Program-made: the position numbers and the translations under genes
Source of the DNA: Symsagittifera roscoffensis
Lineage: Eukaryota > Xenacoelomorpha > Acoela > Convolutidae
Direction of reading: 5' to 3'
Assembly: GCF_963678635.1 (NCBI RefSeq)
Contig: NC_087070.1
Location: 34,053,955 to 34,117,954 of the forward strand
DNA length: 64,000 nucleotides
The notes under the pieces: model-generated
Told to the model about the DNA's origin: nothing
Seen by the model: the letters and a program-made list of their open reading frames with translations, nothing else
The model's database searches: none
Part shown: positions 10,288 through 19,992 of the stretch, in pieces
How the letters are laid out: the number at the start of each line of letters is the position of its first letter
Position numbering within the stretch: the first letter of the stretch is position 1

Positions 10288-10548
10288 ATGGAACAGTTTG
10301 TTTTAATTCCGTATTCAGTTTATCAATCACAAAGTACACTTCAAAGAAAACAAAAGTTGGAACAAAAGCAAGAAAAAGAGGAGATTGTACCAAAAAATTT
10401 TGATTCTGTTTACAGTGCTGTAAATGCGAGGTTAAAAACAAGCAACAATAAGCATATTATTGATCTAATTTTGAATTCTCCTAGAATGTTTGGACGTACA
10501 TGTAATAGATCTCTTTTAGTTTTTTTTTGTGCCAATTTTTTGTTATAG
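10288..10548 (+). pseudogene. ORF-V 5' part, copy 2 (truncated by next unit)
   Basis: Identical in form to copy 1: a native N-terminus of about 65 residues, then read-through into unit 3. It cannot give the full protein. Confidence 0.65.
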
Positions 10549-10666
10549 TTTTGATGCTAGTATGTGCAATCGTTCGAATTATGTTTTCCACAACATGTGA
10601 AGAAACAACAGTTTGGGTAGCTATTTTATCAAGTACAGTCGGTTATATTCTACCTTCTCCAAAGCT

Positions 10667-11548
10667 ATGAATAAAATAATATCTACCAAAGAACGAATTT
10701 TAAATTCTCTAGTTGGACCAAGTGGATCTGGAAAATCGCATCTTATTTTTGATTGGTTGAAAATTGGTACTTTTCAACCAGCATTCGACAAAATTTTTTG
10801 TTTTTATCAACATTATCAACCTCTTTATAGTCAAATGCAAAGAAAAAACCTTAAATTTATCCGGGGAGTAGATTTTGACTTGATTGAAAATCTCCCCAAG
10901 AATGGAACTAAGTATTTGCTTATATTTGATGACTCTTGTGAAGAAATTTTAAACTCCAAACAATTTGTAAACATTGCTACTGCGTGGAGACACAGGGGTC
11001 TGAATTCATTATACATCAAACACAATTTATTTCATCAAAGCAAATTAGGACGAGATGTAGAGTTACAAAATACACACATAGTCTTGTTCAAGTCGCCGAG
11101 GGATGTTTTACAAATCAATACATTAGGTCAACAACTAGGTCTAGGATCTCAATTGAAAGAGTGGTATCAAGATGCAATATCCGTTCCTTATGGTCATTTA
11201 CTTATTGATTTAACCCCAAAAACAGTTGATTCAATTAGGTATTGCAATAATAGTGGCTCAGTTCCAACAAAATTTTACTTACCAGCTGGAATAGAGACAA
11301 AGTTTTTGGACGATGAGTACACAATACGTCTCTATTCTCCCAATTTTTCAAAAATTTTCCCTAAGGCTTCGAAAACAATTCATTCTCAATTGCCCAAAAG
11401 ATTTCATTCAGTTTCTGAGCGAGTGTTTTGTAAACCTATTAAGAGGAGAGCTTCGAGATCTTCGGAAAGAAGACGTAGTAAATTATCGAAAAAAATTTCA
11501 GAACTAACACAAAAAAAACTCCTCTACACAAAAGAAGAATTATTTTAA
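10667..11548 (+). CDS. Polinton packaging ATPase, copy 3
   Basis: 293 aa, intact, with a handful of substitutions relative to copies 1-2 (for example S to L before Walker A, G to E after Walker B, KIE to NIA). Walker A and Walker B are preserved. Changes shared with copies 4-5 (E after Walker B, ATAWRHRG) suggest copies 3-5 keep the older allele. Confidence 0.85.
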   Translation: MNKIISTKERILNSLVGPSGSGKSHLIFDWLKIGTFQPAFDKIFCFYQHYQPLYSQMQRKNLKFIRGVDFDLIENLPKNGTKYLLIFDDSCEEILNSKQFVNIATAWRHRGLNSLYIKHNLFHQSKLGRDVELQNTHIVLFKSPRDVLQINTLGQQLGLGSQLKEWYQDAISVPYGHLLIDLTPKTVDSIRYCNNSGSVPTKFYLPAGIETKFLDDEYTIRLYSPNFSKIFPKASKTIHSQLPKRFHSVSERVFCKPIKRRASRSSERRRSKLSKKISELTQKKLLYTKEELF

Positions 11549-11614
11549 GTTCAATTAAAGGGTTACAATTGATATCTATCATCACCCCTTTTGTCATTAA
11601 ACGATTGACATAGT

Positions 11615-11875
11615 ATGGAACAGTTTGTTTTAATTCCGTATTCAGTTTATCAATCACAAAGTACACTTCCAAGAAAACAAAAGTTGGAACAAAAGCAAGA
11701 AAAAGAGGAGATTGTACCAAAAAATTTTGATTCTGTTTACAGTGCTGTAAATGCGAGGTTAAAAACAAGCAACAATAAGCATATTATTGATCAAATTTTG
11801 AATTCTCCTAGAATGTTTGGACGTACATGTAATAGATCTCTTTTAGTTTTTTTTTGTGCCAATTTTTTGTTATAG
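11615..11875 (+). pseudogene. ORF-V 5' part, copy 3 (truncated by next unit)
   Basis: As copies 1 and 2, with a few substitutions (QSTLPRKQ, IIDQILN). Ends by read-through into unit 4. Confidence 0.62.
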
Positions 11876-11993
11876 TTTTGATGCTAGTATGTGCAATCGT
11901 TCGAATTATGTTTTCCACAACATGTGAAGAAACAACAGTTTGGGTAGCTATTTTATCAAGTACAGTCGGTTATATTCTACCTTCTCCAAAGCT

Positions 11994-12875
11994 ATGAATA
12001 AAATAATATCTACCAAAGAACGAATTTTTATTTCCCTAGTTGGACCAAGTAGATCTGGAAAATCGCATCTTATTTTTGATTGGTTGAAAATTGGTACTTT
12101 TCAACCAGCATTCGACAAAACTTTTTGTTTTTATCAACATTATCAACCTCTTTATAGTCAAATGCAAAGAAAAAACCTTAAATTTATCCGGGGAGTAGAT
12201 TTTGACTTGATTGAAAATCTCCCCAAGAATGGAACTAAGTATTTGCTTATATTTGATGATTCTTGTGAAGAAATTTTAAACTCCAAACAATTTGTAAAAA
12301 TTGCTACTGCGTGGAGACACAGGGGTCTGAATACAATATACATCAAACACAATTTATTCCATTAAAGCAAATTAGGACGAGATGTAGAGTTACAAAATAC
12401 ACACATAGTCTTGTTCAAGTCGCCGAGGGATGTTTTACAAATCAATACATTAGGTCAACAACTAGGTCTAGGATCTCAATTGAAAGAGTGGTATCAAGAT
12501 GCAATATCCGTTCCTTATGGTCATTTACTTATTGATTTAACCCCAAAAACAGTTGATTCAATTAGGTATTGCAATAATAGTGGCTCAGTTCTAACAAAAT
12601 TTTACTTACCAGCTGGAATAGAGACAAAGTTTTTGGACGATGAGTACACAATACGTCTCTATTCTCCCAATATTTGAAAAATTTTCCCTAAGGCTTCGAA
12701 AACAATTCATTCTCAATTGCCCAAAAAATTTCATTCAGTTTCTGAGCGAGTGTTTTGTAAACCTATTAAGAGGAGAGCTTCGAGATCTTTGGAAAGAAGA
12801 CGTAGTAAATTATCGAAAAAAAAAATTCAGAACTAACACAAAAAAAACTCCTCTACACAAAAGAAGAATTATTTT
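11994..12875 (+). pseudogene. Polinton packaging ATPase, copy 4, inactivated
   Basis: Walker A is changed to GPSRSGKS. A CAA-to-TAA change stops the frame at 12363-12365, a TCA-to-TGA change gives a second stop near 12675, and an enlarged A run near 12820 shifts the C-terminal frame. Three independent lesions mark this copy as dead. Confidence 0.85.
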
Positions 12876-12943
12876 AAGTTCAACTAAAGGGTTACAATTG
12901 ATATCTATCATCACCCCTTTTGTCATTAAACGATTGACATAGT

Positions 12944-13204
12944 ATGGAACAGTTTGATTTAATTCCGTATTCAGTTTATCAATCACAAAGTACACTTCCA
13001 AGAAAACAAAAATTGGAACAAAAGCAAGAAAAAGAGGAGATTGTACCAAAAAATTTTGATTCTGTTTACAGTGCTGTAAATGCGAGGTTGAAAACAAGCA
13101 ACAATAAGCATATTATTGATCTAATTTTGAATTCTCCTAGAATGTTTGGACGTACATGTAATAGATCTCTTTTAGTTTTTTTTTGTGCCAATTTTTTGTT
13201 ATAG
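12944..13204 (+). pseudogene. ORF-V 5' part, copy 4 (truncated by next unit)
   Basis: N-terminus MEQFDLIPYSVYQ, otherwise as the other copies, ending in read-through into unit 5. Confidence 0.6.
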
Positions 13205-13322
13205 TTTTGATGCTAGTATGTGCAATCGTTCGAATTATGTTTTCCACAACATGTGAAGAAACAACAGTTTGGGTAGCTATTTTATCAAGTACAGTCGGTT
13301 ATATTCTACCTTCTCCAAAGCT

Positions 13323-13658
13323 ATGAATAAAATAATATCTACCAAAGAACGAATTTTAAATTCTCTAGTTGTACCAAGTGGATCTGGAAAATCGCATCTT
13401 ATTTTTGATTGGTTGAAAATTGGTACTTTTCAACCAGCATTCGACAAAATTTTTTGTTTTTATCAACATTATCAACCTCTTTATAGTCAAATGCAAAGAA
13501 AAAATCTTAAATTTATCCGGGGAGTAGATTTTGACTTGATTGAAAATCTCCCCAAGAATGGAACTAAGTATTTGCTTATATTTGATGATTCTTGTGAAGA
13601 AATTTTAAACTCCAAACAATTTGTAAAAATTGCTACTGCGTGGAGACACAGGGGTCTG
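13323..13658 (+). pseudogene. Polinton packaging ATPase, copy 5, 3'-deleted
   Basis: Walker A reads VPSGSGKS, missing the first Gly. After AWRHRGL the sequence jumps into ORF-V near KLEQKQEKEE, so about 1 kb (ATPase 3' half plus ORF-V start) is missing. The junction at about 13656-13662 has only a few bases of microhomology. Confidence 0.85.
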
Positions 13659-14005
13659 GAAAATTGGAACAAAAGCAAGAAAAAGAGGAGATTGTACCAA
13701 AAAATTTTGATTCTGTTTACAGTGCTGTAAATGCGAGGTTGAAAACGAGCAACAATAAGCACATTATTGATCTAATTTTGAATTCTCCTAGAATTAAACT
13801 CAGCCAGTCAGACAATATTATATTAGATAATCGAGATACAAAAGAATCTATTGTAGACTTTGTGTTTACACTAAAGCGAAAAAATACCGATTTTCCAGAT
13901 ATTTACCTTACTATTTTGGAAGTAACTCAACTTCCTCCTAAACTTGTTATTAACAAGAATGCCAAAGCAAAAGATAGAGGAACATGCATCCCTTTCAAAA
14001 TCTGA
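13659..14005 (+). pseudogene. ORF-V 3' part (only copy with its natural C-terminus)
   Basis: Begins at the deletion junction and continues past the duplication breakpoint (after LNSPR, 13795) into unique sequence: IKLSQSDNIILD... to KNAKAKDRG..IPFKI, stop at 14005. It shows what was lost from the other four copies. No copy in the window has both ends, so ORF-V is non-functional here. Conserved in position in Polintons; function unknown. Confidence 0.65.
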
Positions 14006-14904
14006 AAAGGTAAGGCTAAACAATTTGTATTCTAGGGGCAGAGATGCGTACGGTTCTATTCAAAACTTGAGTAAAGCGAGTGGTTTATCAAAAAAGAAAG
14101 TAGAGAGTTTTTTAAAAACCAAGACATCGTATACAAAATTTGGTCCACCAATCAGGTCTTTCCGAAAACTTCAAGTGTTTTCTAAATATATCAATGAAAT
14201 TTGGTGTATGGACTTGGCTTTTGTAGACAAGTTAGCTAGTCAAAACAATGGATTCAAGTATTTATTAGTTGCTGTAGATATTTTTTCGAGATTTTTCAGA
14301 GTTCAAACAATGAAAACAAAGTATGCCAAAGACACTTTACAAGCTTTTAGAAAAATGATTTCTCGAAAAAACACTCCTGAAAAACTTTGGGTTAATAAAG
14401 GAACAGAATATGGGGGAACTTTTAAAAAGGTTTTCAAGGAGAAAGACATTGAAGTTTACTCAACAATGAGTGAAACAAAAGCTGCATTTGCAGAGAGAGC
14501 AATTCAATCTTTAAAACATATAATATATCGTTACATTGAAGATCATGGTAAAAAAAATTGTCCCCAAATTGCAGCAATTTGTTTCTACATTGAACTGCCG
14601 CAAAAATCGATCAATTGGAAAATCTTCCAGAGATGTGAAAAACAGTGATTTTTTATCAATATTGTATAACAAATCATTCAAGAAATATACTAAACCAAAA
14701 TTCAAAATTGGTGATAGAGTTAGAACTTCGAAAAATGATATTCCGTTCCGAAAAGGATACAAGCCACAGTTTACAGATGAAATTTTTGAAATTTCGGCAA
14801 TATCTACAAAAAAACCTCCAACAAACGTCATCAAAGATCTCGAAAAAGAAGAAATTCTGGGAAAATTTTATGAAAAAGAGCTGAGAAAATGTTCAGATAA
14901 TTGA
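13959..14904 (+). pseudogene. Polinton retroviral-type integrase, one frameshift, second catalytic Asp replaced by Asn
   Basis: The N-terminal part is a helical DNA-binding-like region (LSKSEKVRLNNLYSR). The rve catalytic core has Asp in WCMDLAF (14211-14213), then VNKGTEYGG where the second Asp should be (AAT at 14394-14396), and Glu in AFAERAIQSLK (14493-14495), 33 codons later. The frame breaks at the A run near 14548-14554. The C-terminal SH3/chromo-like part (KFKIGDRVR, FTDEIFEI) continues in another frame to 14904. The D-to-N change would abolish strand transfer even without the frameshift. The family performs insertion with 5-6 bp target duplications. Confidence 0.9.
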
Positions 14905-14944
14905 TAAGTCATTTTTTAAATTGAGTTTCTATCGATCAGTTGTC

Positions 14945-15771
14945 ATGGATTGTTTTACTATTGAGCTAGTTTCTAATGCTTCTTTTAATTGTTATCCGAA
15001 TAACAGTCTTAGTTCCTTTACAAATTTTCTACCGGAACAAATACATCTAAAAGGAGAATGGGAGGTTGCTATTTCAGAAATATCGTACCCTTCTTTGTAC
15101 CAAAACGTTACAGAGGGAATGTTTACTTTCATAGATGGACGAGAAAGTCCTGAGGAAAAAGAAAGATTCAACCGATGCATGTTGAACCTGGATTGTATCC
15201 AAGTATTGTTGATATAGTTGTAGCCATGAATGACAAATTTCGAAAACGTATAGGTGGACAAAAATATGAATATAACGGAATTTATTTATCAGTAGATAAG
15301 ATTACACAAAAAATTGCCATTCATTTATCTGAGGATCAATCAGTGTTTATAATTCAAAGTGCTGATTTGAGTCACATTTTTGGTTGTGATTTAGAACAAA
15401 ATCAGACAGGTGTTATAATGAAAGGAAAAGGACCACATTATCCTCAGTATTTTTACGACATTATAAGAATACATTCCTTACTGATTTATAGTGCTATTAT
15501 AGAATATAATATAGTAGGCGATACAAAAACTCCATTATTGCGTTGTATTCCTTTCATTTCCAAAGTAAAAAATGGAGACATAATATCTACAGGACATTAC
15601 ATGAACTATCAATTCTTCACAAATCTACAATTTAAAAAATTATTATACAACTCCTTCCACAGCATAAAAATAGAACTAAGGGATACTACAGGTGAAAAAA
15701 TTCCTTTTGTGTCCGTAGGAATTACACGAGTTGTCCTCTTGTTTCGCAAGATTTCGGATAATCATTTTTGA
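14945..15771 (+). pseudogene. Penton-like minor capsid protein (single jelly roll), one frameshift
   Basis: ATG 14945 begins MDCFTIELVSNAS and continues with SLSSFTNFLPEQIHLKG, characteristic of the Polinton minor capsid/penton protein. The frame shifts by one base near 15157-15170, after which the second open stretch (from about 15172) runs to 15771. Combined length is about 275 aa, near full size. It lies between integrase and core protein, in the virion operon-like block. Confidence 0.78.
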
Positions 15772-15788
15772 TTTATACTTCATACGAA

Positions 15789-16157
15789 ATGGTTGCTCAT
15801 AGTTCAGCTAATTTTCCTATTTTTCGTGGACATGCAAGGCAGCGTGGAAGAGGTTTTGGTGATCTTGCGCAAACTCTTGGGAGAACTGCAATTCCCTTTG
15901 TTAAAAAATATATAGTCCCAGCTGCAAAAAGAATCGGAGCAGATTTATTTGAAATTGCCGCTCCAGAGATTGGAGAAATTGTCAGTGGACGAAAAAAACT
16001 CAAAACGTTTGCAAAAGATGTTGGAACAAAAACAGTTCGAAAACAGCTGGGAGGTGGAAAAAAGAAATCCAAGCGTAGAACAAGAAGAACCATTTCTCGA
16101 AAGAGTAGTTCAAAAATCAGTCGCTCTCGCAAAGACAATTTTGACAAAATAAAATGA
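15789..16157 (+). CDS. Basic virion core protein (adenovirus pX/pVII-like role)
   Basis: 122 aa from ATG 15789, intact; an upstream in-frame ATG at 15768 is less likely because it overlaps the preceding stop. Contains an Arg/Gly-rich start (HARQRGRGFGDLAQTLGRTA), a conserved helix-like middle (VPAAKRIGADLFEIAAPEIGEIVSGRK) and a Lys/Arg/Ser-rich tail. This pattern fits a DNA-condensing or membrane-active core protein of adintovirus-type elements. Its TGA overlaps the ATG of the major capsid gene (ATGA at 16154-16157). Confidence 0.75.
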   Translation: MVAHSSANFPIFRGHARQRGRGFGDLAQTLGRTAIPFVKKYIVPAAKRIGADLFEIAAPEIGEIVSGRKKLKTFAKDVGTKTVRKQLGGGKKKSKRRTRRTISRKSSSKISRSRKDNFDKIK

Positions 16158-17475
16158 GTGTAAATCAAAGTAGTCATTTTCGGTACGGAGCGTTTACAAG
16201 CTCTTCTTTGGAGATTTTCGATAAAGTCCCAGTTTTGGAAACAATTATGTCATCTTACACACAAGAAGTATTCCCCAGTACTTCTCTGGATGAAAGCAGT
16301 TTTGAGTTTGAATTTGAAACGGATCGTAATCTCTACTTGGATATGCGTGATACCCATCTTAGCTTAAAGCTTCAACTATTCAAAGGAAGATTGTTTGATG
16401 CTTTCAAAAAAGAAAAAGCAGAACTTAAAGCAAAATCGGAGGAAGATTTAGATGAGGAACCACAAACTAACTTAGTTTATGTAAATAATCTACTACATTC
16501 TCTATTCTCCAACTGTGAAGTTCATTTTAACAATACAATGGATTACAATGCCAATGGGTTATATCCTCATAAGGCACAGATATCGAACGAATTCAACTCG
16601 TCAGTAGTGAGTAGTAAAGGAATTCTTGCTTGTCATGGATACAGTTTTGAAGAAAATCCTGATGCATTTGATATGTATCCATTCACTGATAGAGCAAATT
16701 CCTTGGGAACAGGGATAACTTTTTCACTCTATGGGACGCTCGCCATTGATTTGTTTACTTGCGAAAAACTGTTGCTACCGAATACCAAAGTTCGAATTAA
16801 ACTTATTCGAGCTAGACCTAATGTTTACATGTTATCTGATAATCCAAATGTCAGTCTGAAAATAGTTGATTGTTCACTGTTTACAAGAAGAATTTTAGTA
16901 GCTGAACCTAATCATCAATATTTGCAATGGAATCTGGAAAGGGAACCTGCTCATTACAATTACATGGAAACTATAGCAAGAACCTTTATCATTCCATCTC
17001 GTCAAAACCAGTTTATTCAGGAAAATGTTTTCAATAATGCCCCAATCAGAAGGATAGCTGTTGCAATGAATACAAATTCGGCTATTGCGGGATCTTTTCA
17101 TGAAAATCCTTTCAATTATCAACAACTTCATTTTAGAGAGCTTAGAATTATTCGGGGTGGAAGAGCAATTAATTCATTAGATACAACTTCTCCTTGTCGG
17201 CCCTATGTTACAACAATAAAGCAATGCAGTTTAACGAAGATTTTTCAGCTCTTCCTATGGAAGATTTTCAAAATCACTATATTCTAGTTTTCGACTTGAC
17301 TTCACTACAGGATACCGCTGAACACTTGCATTATCCAGAACTTAGTGGAGAAAGCTTGAGATTAGAAATGTTTTTCCAATTTCCCTTGGAGCAAGTAACG
17401 GAAGTGATAGTCTTAGGAGAAAGACTATCAAATATTCAAATTGACAAATTCGGAACAGTCGCTAAAAGTGTTTAA
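16154..17475 (+). pseudogene. Major capsid protein (hexon-like double jelly roll), one frameshift near the 3' end
   Basis: ATG 16154 overlaps the core gene stop. The frame is open to 17287 and reads as the Polinton hexon-like protein (FRYGAFTSSSLEIFDK near the N-terminus, FEFETDRNLYLDMRDTHL, LLPNTKVRIKLIRA, FNYQQLHFRELRIIRGGR). Near 17205-17222 a one-base shift moves true coding to a second frame (KAMQFNEDFS...), ending at 17475. Combined length is about 440 aa, normal for the family. Apart from this shift the gene is complete. Confidence 0.88.
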
Positions 17476-17765
17476 TTTTTTTGAGTTTTCAGGTTCCTAT
17501 AAAATATTGTAACTTTTTTGGGACTTTTCTTCGTTATTATGTCTGTACTATCTATATTGTTTTTCTTCAACCTAGACACTTCTTCAACCTAGACTGTAAA
17601 ACAGTATTCAATGAACTTTGCCTACTATATAAGGCTTGCGTATGGGACTTTGTTGATTCAATTCCTAAATGTGTGTAAGTCATTATTCTTTTTTTTTTAA
17701 ACCTAAAGTACACTATCAAACTATCAATTTCGTTTTTAGCTGTAAATCAGCCTACAATTGCAAAG
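17476..17765 (+). promoter_or_regulatory. Protease promoter and 5' leader: TATA box and 5'-UTR intron
   Basis: A good TATA box, TATATAAG, sits at 17626-17633. About 40 bases on, a consensus donor GTAAGT (17675-17680) and an acceptor CGTTTTTAG ending at 17739 define a 65-base intron in the leader, 26 bases before the protease ATG. A 14-bp direct duplication (CTTCAACCTAGAC) lies near 17567-17594. A short open frame at 17481-17678 shows no recognisable protein. Confidence 0.5.
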
Positions 17766-18164
17766 ATGGATAACTTTTCACTTTTGCAAATTATTGAAAG
17801 AATTCCAGAGCTCAGGTTCAAGTACATGGGATCATACCCTCCTGATACAGTACCTCAACTAACAAAATACTCTTTTGCAATTATTAACTCAGCCCCAAGC
17901 AATGATAGAGGAGAACACTGGTTTATGATTGCTCGACTGGATAAAAGCTACTACTTTGCAGATTCTTTGGGAACAAAGAGATCAACTTACCCCTTTTTGA
18001 CAAAAAAGTTTCGACGAATGGTTCCTCGAAAGCTACAAAAGACTGATAATTTGTGTGGTTTTTACGCAATTTATTCAGCTTTTCTCCTTTTTAAATTCTT
18101 CCAAAAGAACTTGAATAATGTTCATGATGTGTATGCTTTGAATTTTATCAGTAATTTTATGTAA
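17766..18164 (+). CDS. Adenain-type cysteine protease (virion maturation)
   Basis: 132 aa, intact. Catalytic residues fit the adenovirus protease family: His51 in GEHWFMIAR, Asp66 in FADSLG, Gln91 in KLQKTDN and Cys97 in NLCGFYAIY. The family cleaves capsid and core precursors during maturation. Length is short compared with adenoviral enzymes (~200 aa) but usual for Polintons. Last gene before the right terminal repeats. Confidence 0.9.
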   Translation: MDNFSLLQIIERIPELRFKYMGSYPPDTVPQLTKYSFAIINSAPSNDRGEHWFMIARLDKSYYFADSLGTKRSTYPFLTKKFRRMVPRKLQKTDNLCGFYAIYSAFLLFKFFQKNLNNVHDVYALNFISNFM

Positions 18165-18810
18165 AAGTGCATTTTTTTTTGTAAGTGTAAATTTTCGCAG
18201 TAATTTTACTTTACGATGTAGTGAATTGTTTGATTATTTATGTAATTTAACTTTTTAAATTCCTTAAATTTTTTACGAAAAGCATCTTAGCAACTAACCC
18301 TTTGATGAAATACGCAGAATGATGATGGAATAGGGATGTTGTAGTCCCCCAATTGAAAGAATTAACGATAAAGTAGATAAATTTACGAAAATTGTAACCA
18401 ACTTCTAGTAAATTGTATAATTTTCTTAAAAGTTTTTTCTGAGAAAGATAGAAAAATTTTTACACAAAAATATCACAACCAAAAAAAAATATGATACTAA
18501 ATTTTTCTCAGTGTAAATTTTTACCGTGATATTTTGGTAAATTTGGAGGACAATTTTTTGGAAAATTTGGAAATTTCGAAGAATTTTTTAAAGAATAAAG
18601 AGAAAGTGATGAAAGATAACTGAAATGAATCGTAGCTAGATATATGACAGAATAAATAAACCAGTTGAGGTAAAAATAAGTGAGATAATTATGTGAAAAA
18701 AGATAAAATAAGTCAAAAAATTAAAAAGTGTAATGAACCTGTCATCCGTTCTCCAGATAACCTGGGGGAAAAAGATTAAGTGGGATATAAAAGTAATCAA
18801 CCGTGAGGAA
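18165..18810. other. AT-rich subterminal region of element A, no gene
   Basis: No coding sequence. The last ~90 bases contain a partial, diverged version of the motif that recurs in the next repeat (CTGTCAT..., CCAGATAACCTG.GGGAAA), so the terminal repeat family may extend slightly leftward. Confidence 0.4.
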
Positions 18811-19972
18811 CTGTCAAGATTACCCTGATATCCCGTGGAATGAACGGAATAACTAACCTGTCAAAGATAATCCCCTCTTGACAATTTTCCCCAGATAACC
18901 TGAGGGAAAGTAAATAACATGAAATGAGAATTTAAAAGATTCTTTCGAGAAAAAAATATTCTGTGATATATTAGTTTATGATCCCATACTCTAAATCGAA
19001 ACTTAAATTTTGTCAAAATTTATCATAAAAAACTTACCATCCAAGTTTTTTTTCGTTTTTTTAATATAAAAATGTTTTTTCAAGATAAAAAAGGTATTTG
19101 CAAGTAAAACTTAAAAATTTTTCAAAAAATTTTCTGAAACTTACCTTCTGAAACTTACCATACCGAATTTTTGTAAGACAAGACAGCTCCTACATATCAC
19201 TAATCATAGAAGTCGGCTAAGAAACGCAAGTATCGACAAAATCGAATTCGAGAAATTAATATAAATCTTAATACATGGTATACCTATTCCCTATCTTAAT
19301 ACATAGGAAATCTATTCCCTATCTTAATACATAGCTCGGAGACCGGATTTTCTATTCCATGTCTTAATACATAGGGGTCTCCAATCACCCCCTGTCAAGA
19401 TTACCCTGATATCCCGTGGAATGAACGGAATAACTAACCTGTCAAAGATAATCCCCTCTTGACAATTTTCCCCAGATAACCTGAGGGAAAGTAAATAACA
19501 TGAAATGAGAATTTAAAAGATTCTTTCGAGAAAAAAATATGCTGTGATATATTAGTTTATGATCCCATGCTCTAAATCGAAACTTAAGTTTTGTCAAAAT
19601 TTATCATAAAAAACTTACCATCCAAGTTTTTTTTCGTTTTTTTAATATAAAAATGTTTTTTCAAGATAAAAATGTATTTGCAAGTAAAACTTAAAAATTT
19701 CTCAAAAAATTTTCTGAATTTTACCTTCTGAAACTTACCATACCGAATTTTTCTAAGACAAGACAGCTCCTACATATCACTAATCATAGAAGTCGGCTAA
19801 GAAACGCAAGTATCGACAAAATTGAATTCGAAAAATTAATATAAATCTTAATACATGGTATACCTATTCCCTATCTTAATACATAGGAAATCTATTCCCT
19901 ATCTTAATACATAGCTCGGAGACCGGATTTTCTATTCCCTGTCTTAATACATCGGGGTCTCCAATCACCCCC
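18811..19972. repeat. Two tandem 581-bp TIR-like units at the right end of element A
   Basis: Unit 1 is 18811-19391 and unit 2 is 19392 to about 19972; both begin CTGTCAAGATTACCCTG and end GGGGTCTCCAATCACCC. They are nearly identical. Their distal part holds repeated CTTAATACAT with interspersed CTATTCCCTATC. The TIR ends of element B share the same architecture (CTTACCAT repeats, then CTAATACAT/TTAATACAT repeats, then GGGGTCTTCC and a C/G run), so these are diverged relatives of the B TIR. Confidence 0.7.
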
Positions 19973-19992
19973 CCCCCCCCAATGTGATTGGG
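19961..19992. repeat. C-tract flanked by CCAATCAC / GTGATTGG inverted repeat
   Basis: A run of about 14-16 C lies between CCAATCAC and GTGATTGG and marks the end of Polinton A sequence. Directly after it the unrelated 2.6-kb repeat starts mid-unit (GAATTCT at 19992). No terminal AGTAGTAG-type sequence is visible, so the extreme end of A may be lost or collapsed in the homopolymer. Confidence 0.5.

Larger units (their letters stand above)
7834..13795 (+). repeat. Tandem array of packaging-ATPase cassettes, ~1327-bp period, 4.5 copies
   Basis: Units start at 7834, 9160, 10487, 11814 and 13143 (each at TGTTTGGACGTACATG), so spacing is 1326, 1327, 1327 and 1329. Each unit runs from just upstream of the ATPase gene to the middle of the following gene (ORF-V). 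Units 1 and 2 look identical apart from one T in a homopolymer, unit 3 has scattered substitutions, unit 4 carries nonsense codons, and unit 5 has a ~1-kb internal deletion. The gradient suggests recent unequal exchange at the left end of an older, decaying array. Confidence 0.92.
1..19985. mobile_element. Polinton/Maverick (adintovirus-like) element A, left end outside window
   Basis: The region holds the diagnostic Polinton gene set: protein-primed family B DNA polymerase, retroviral-type integrase, FtsK/HerA-like packaging ATPase, penton-like minor capsid, basic core protein, major capsid and adenain-type protease. Polymerase reads leftward and the virion block rightward. The right boundary is set where the TIR-like repeat runs into a C tract followed by a different repeat family. 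Most genes have one or two frameshifts or stops, so this copy is disabled as read, although several lesions lie in homopolymers. Element boundaries and the left TIR cannot be verified here. Confidence 0.9.

Noticed and set aside
7834..13795. CRISPR-like regular repeats
   Set aside because: Unit is 1327 bp and coding, in a eukaryotic element; no short repeat-spacer structure anywhere in the window.
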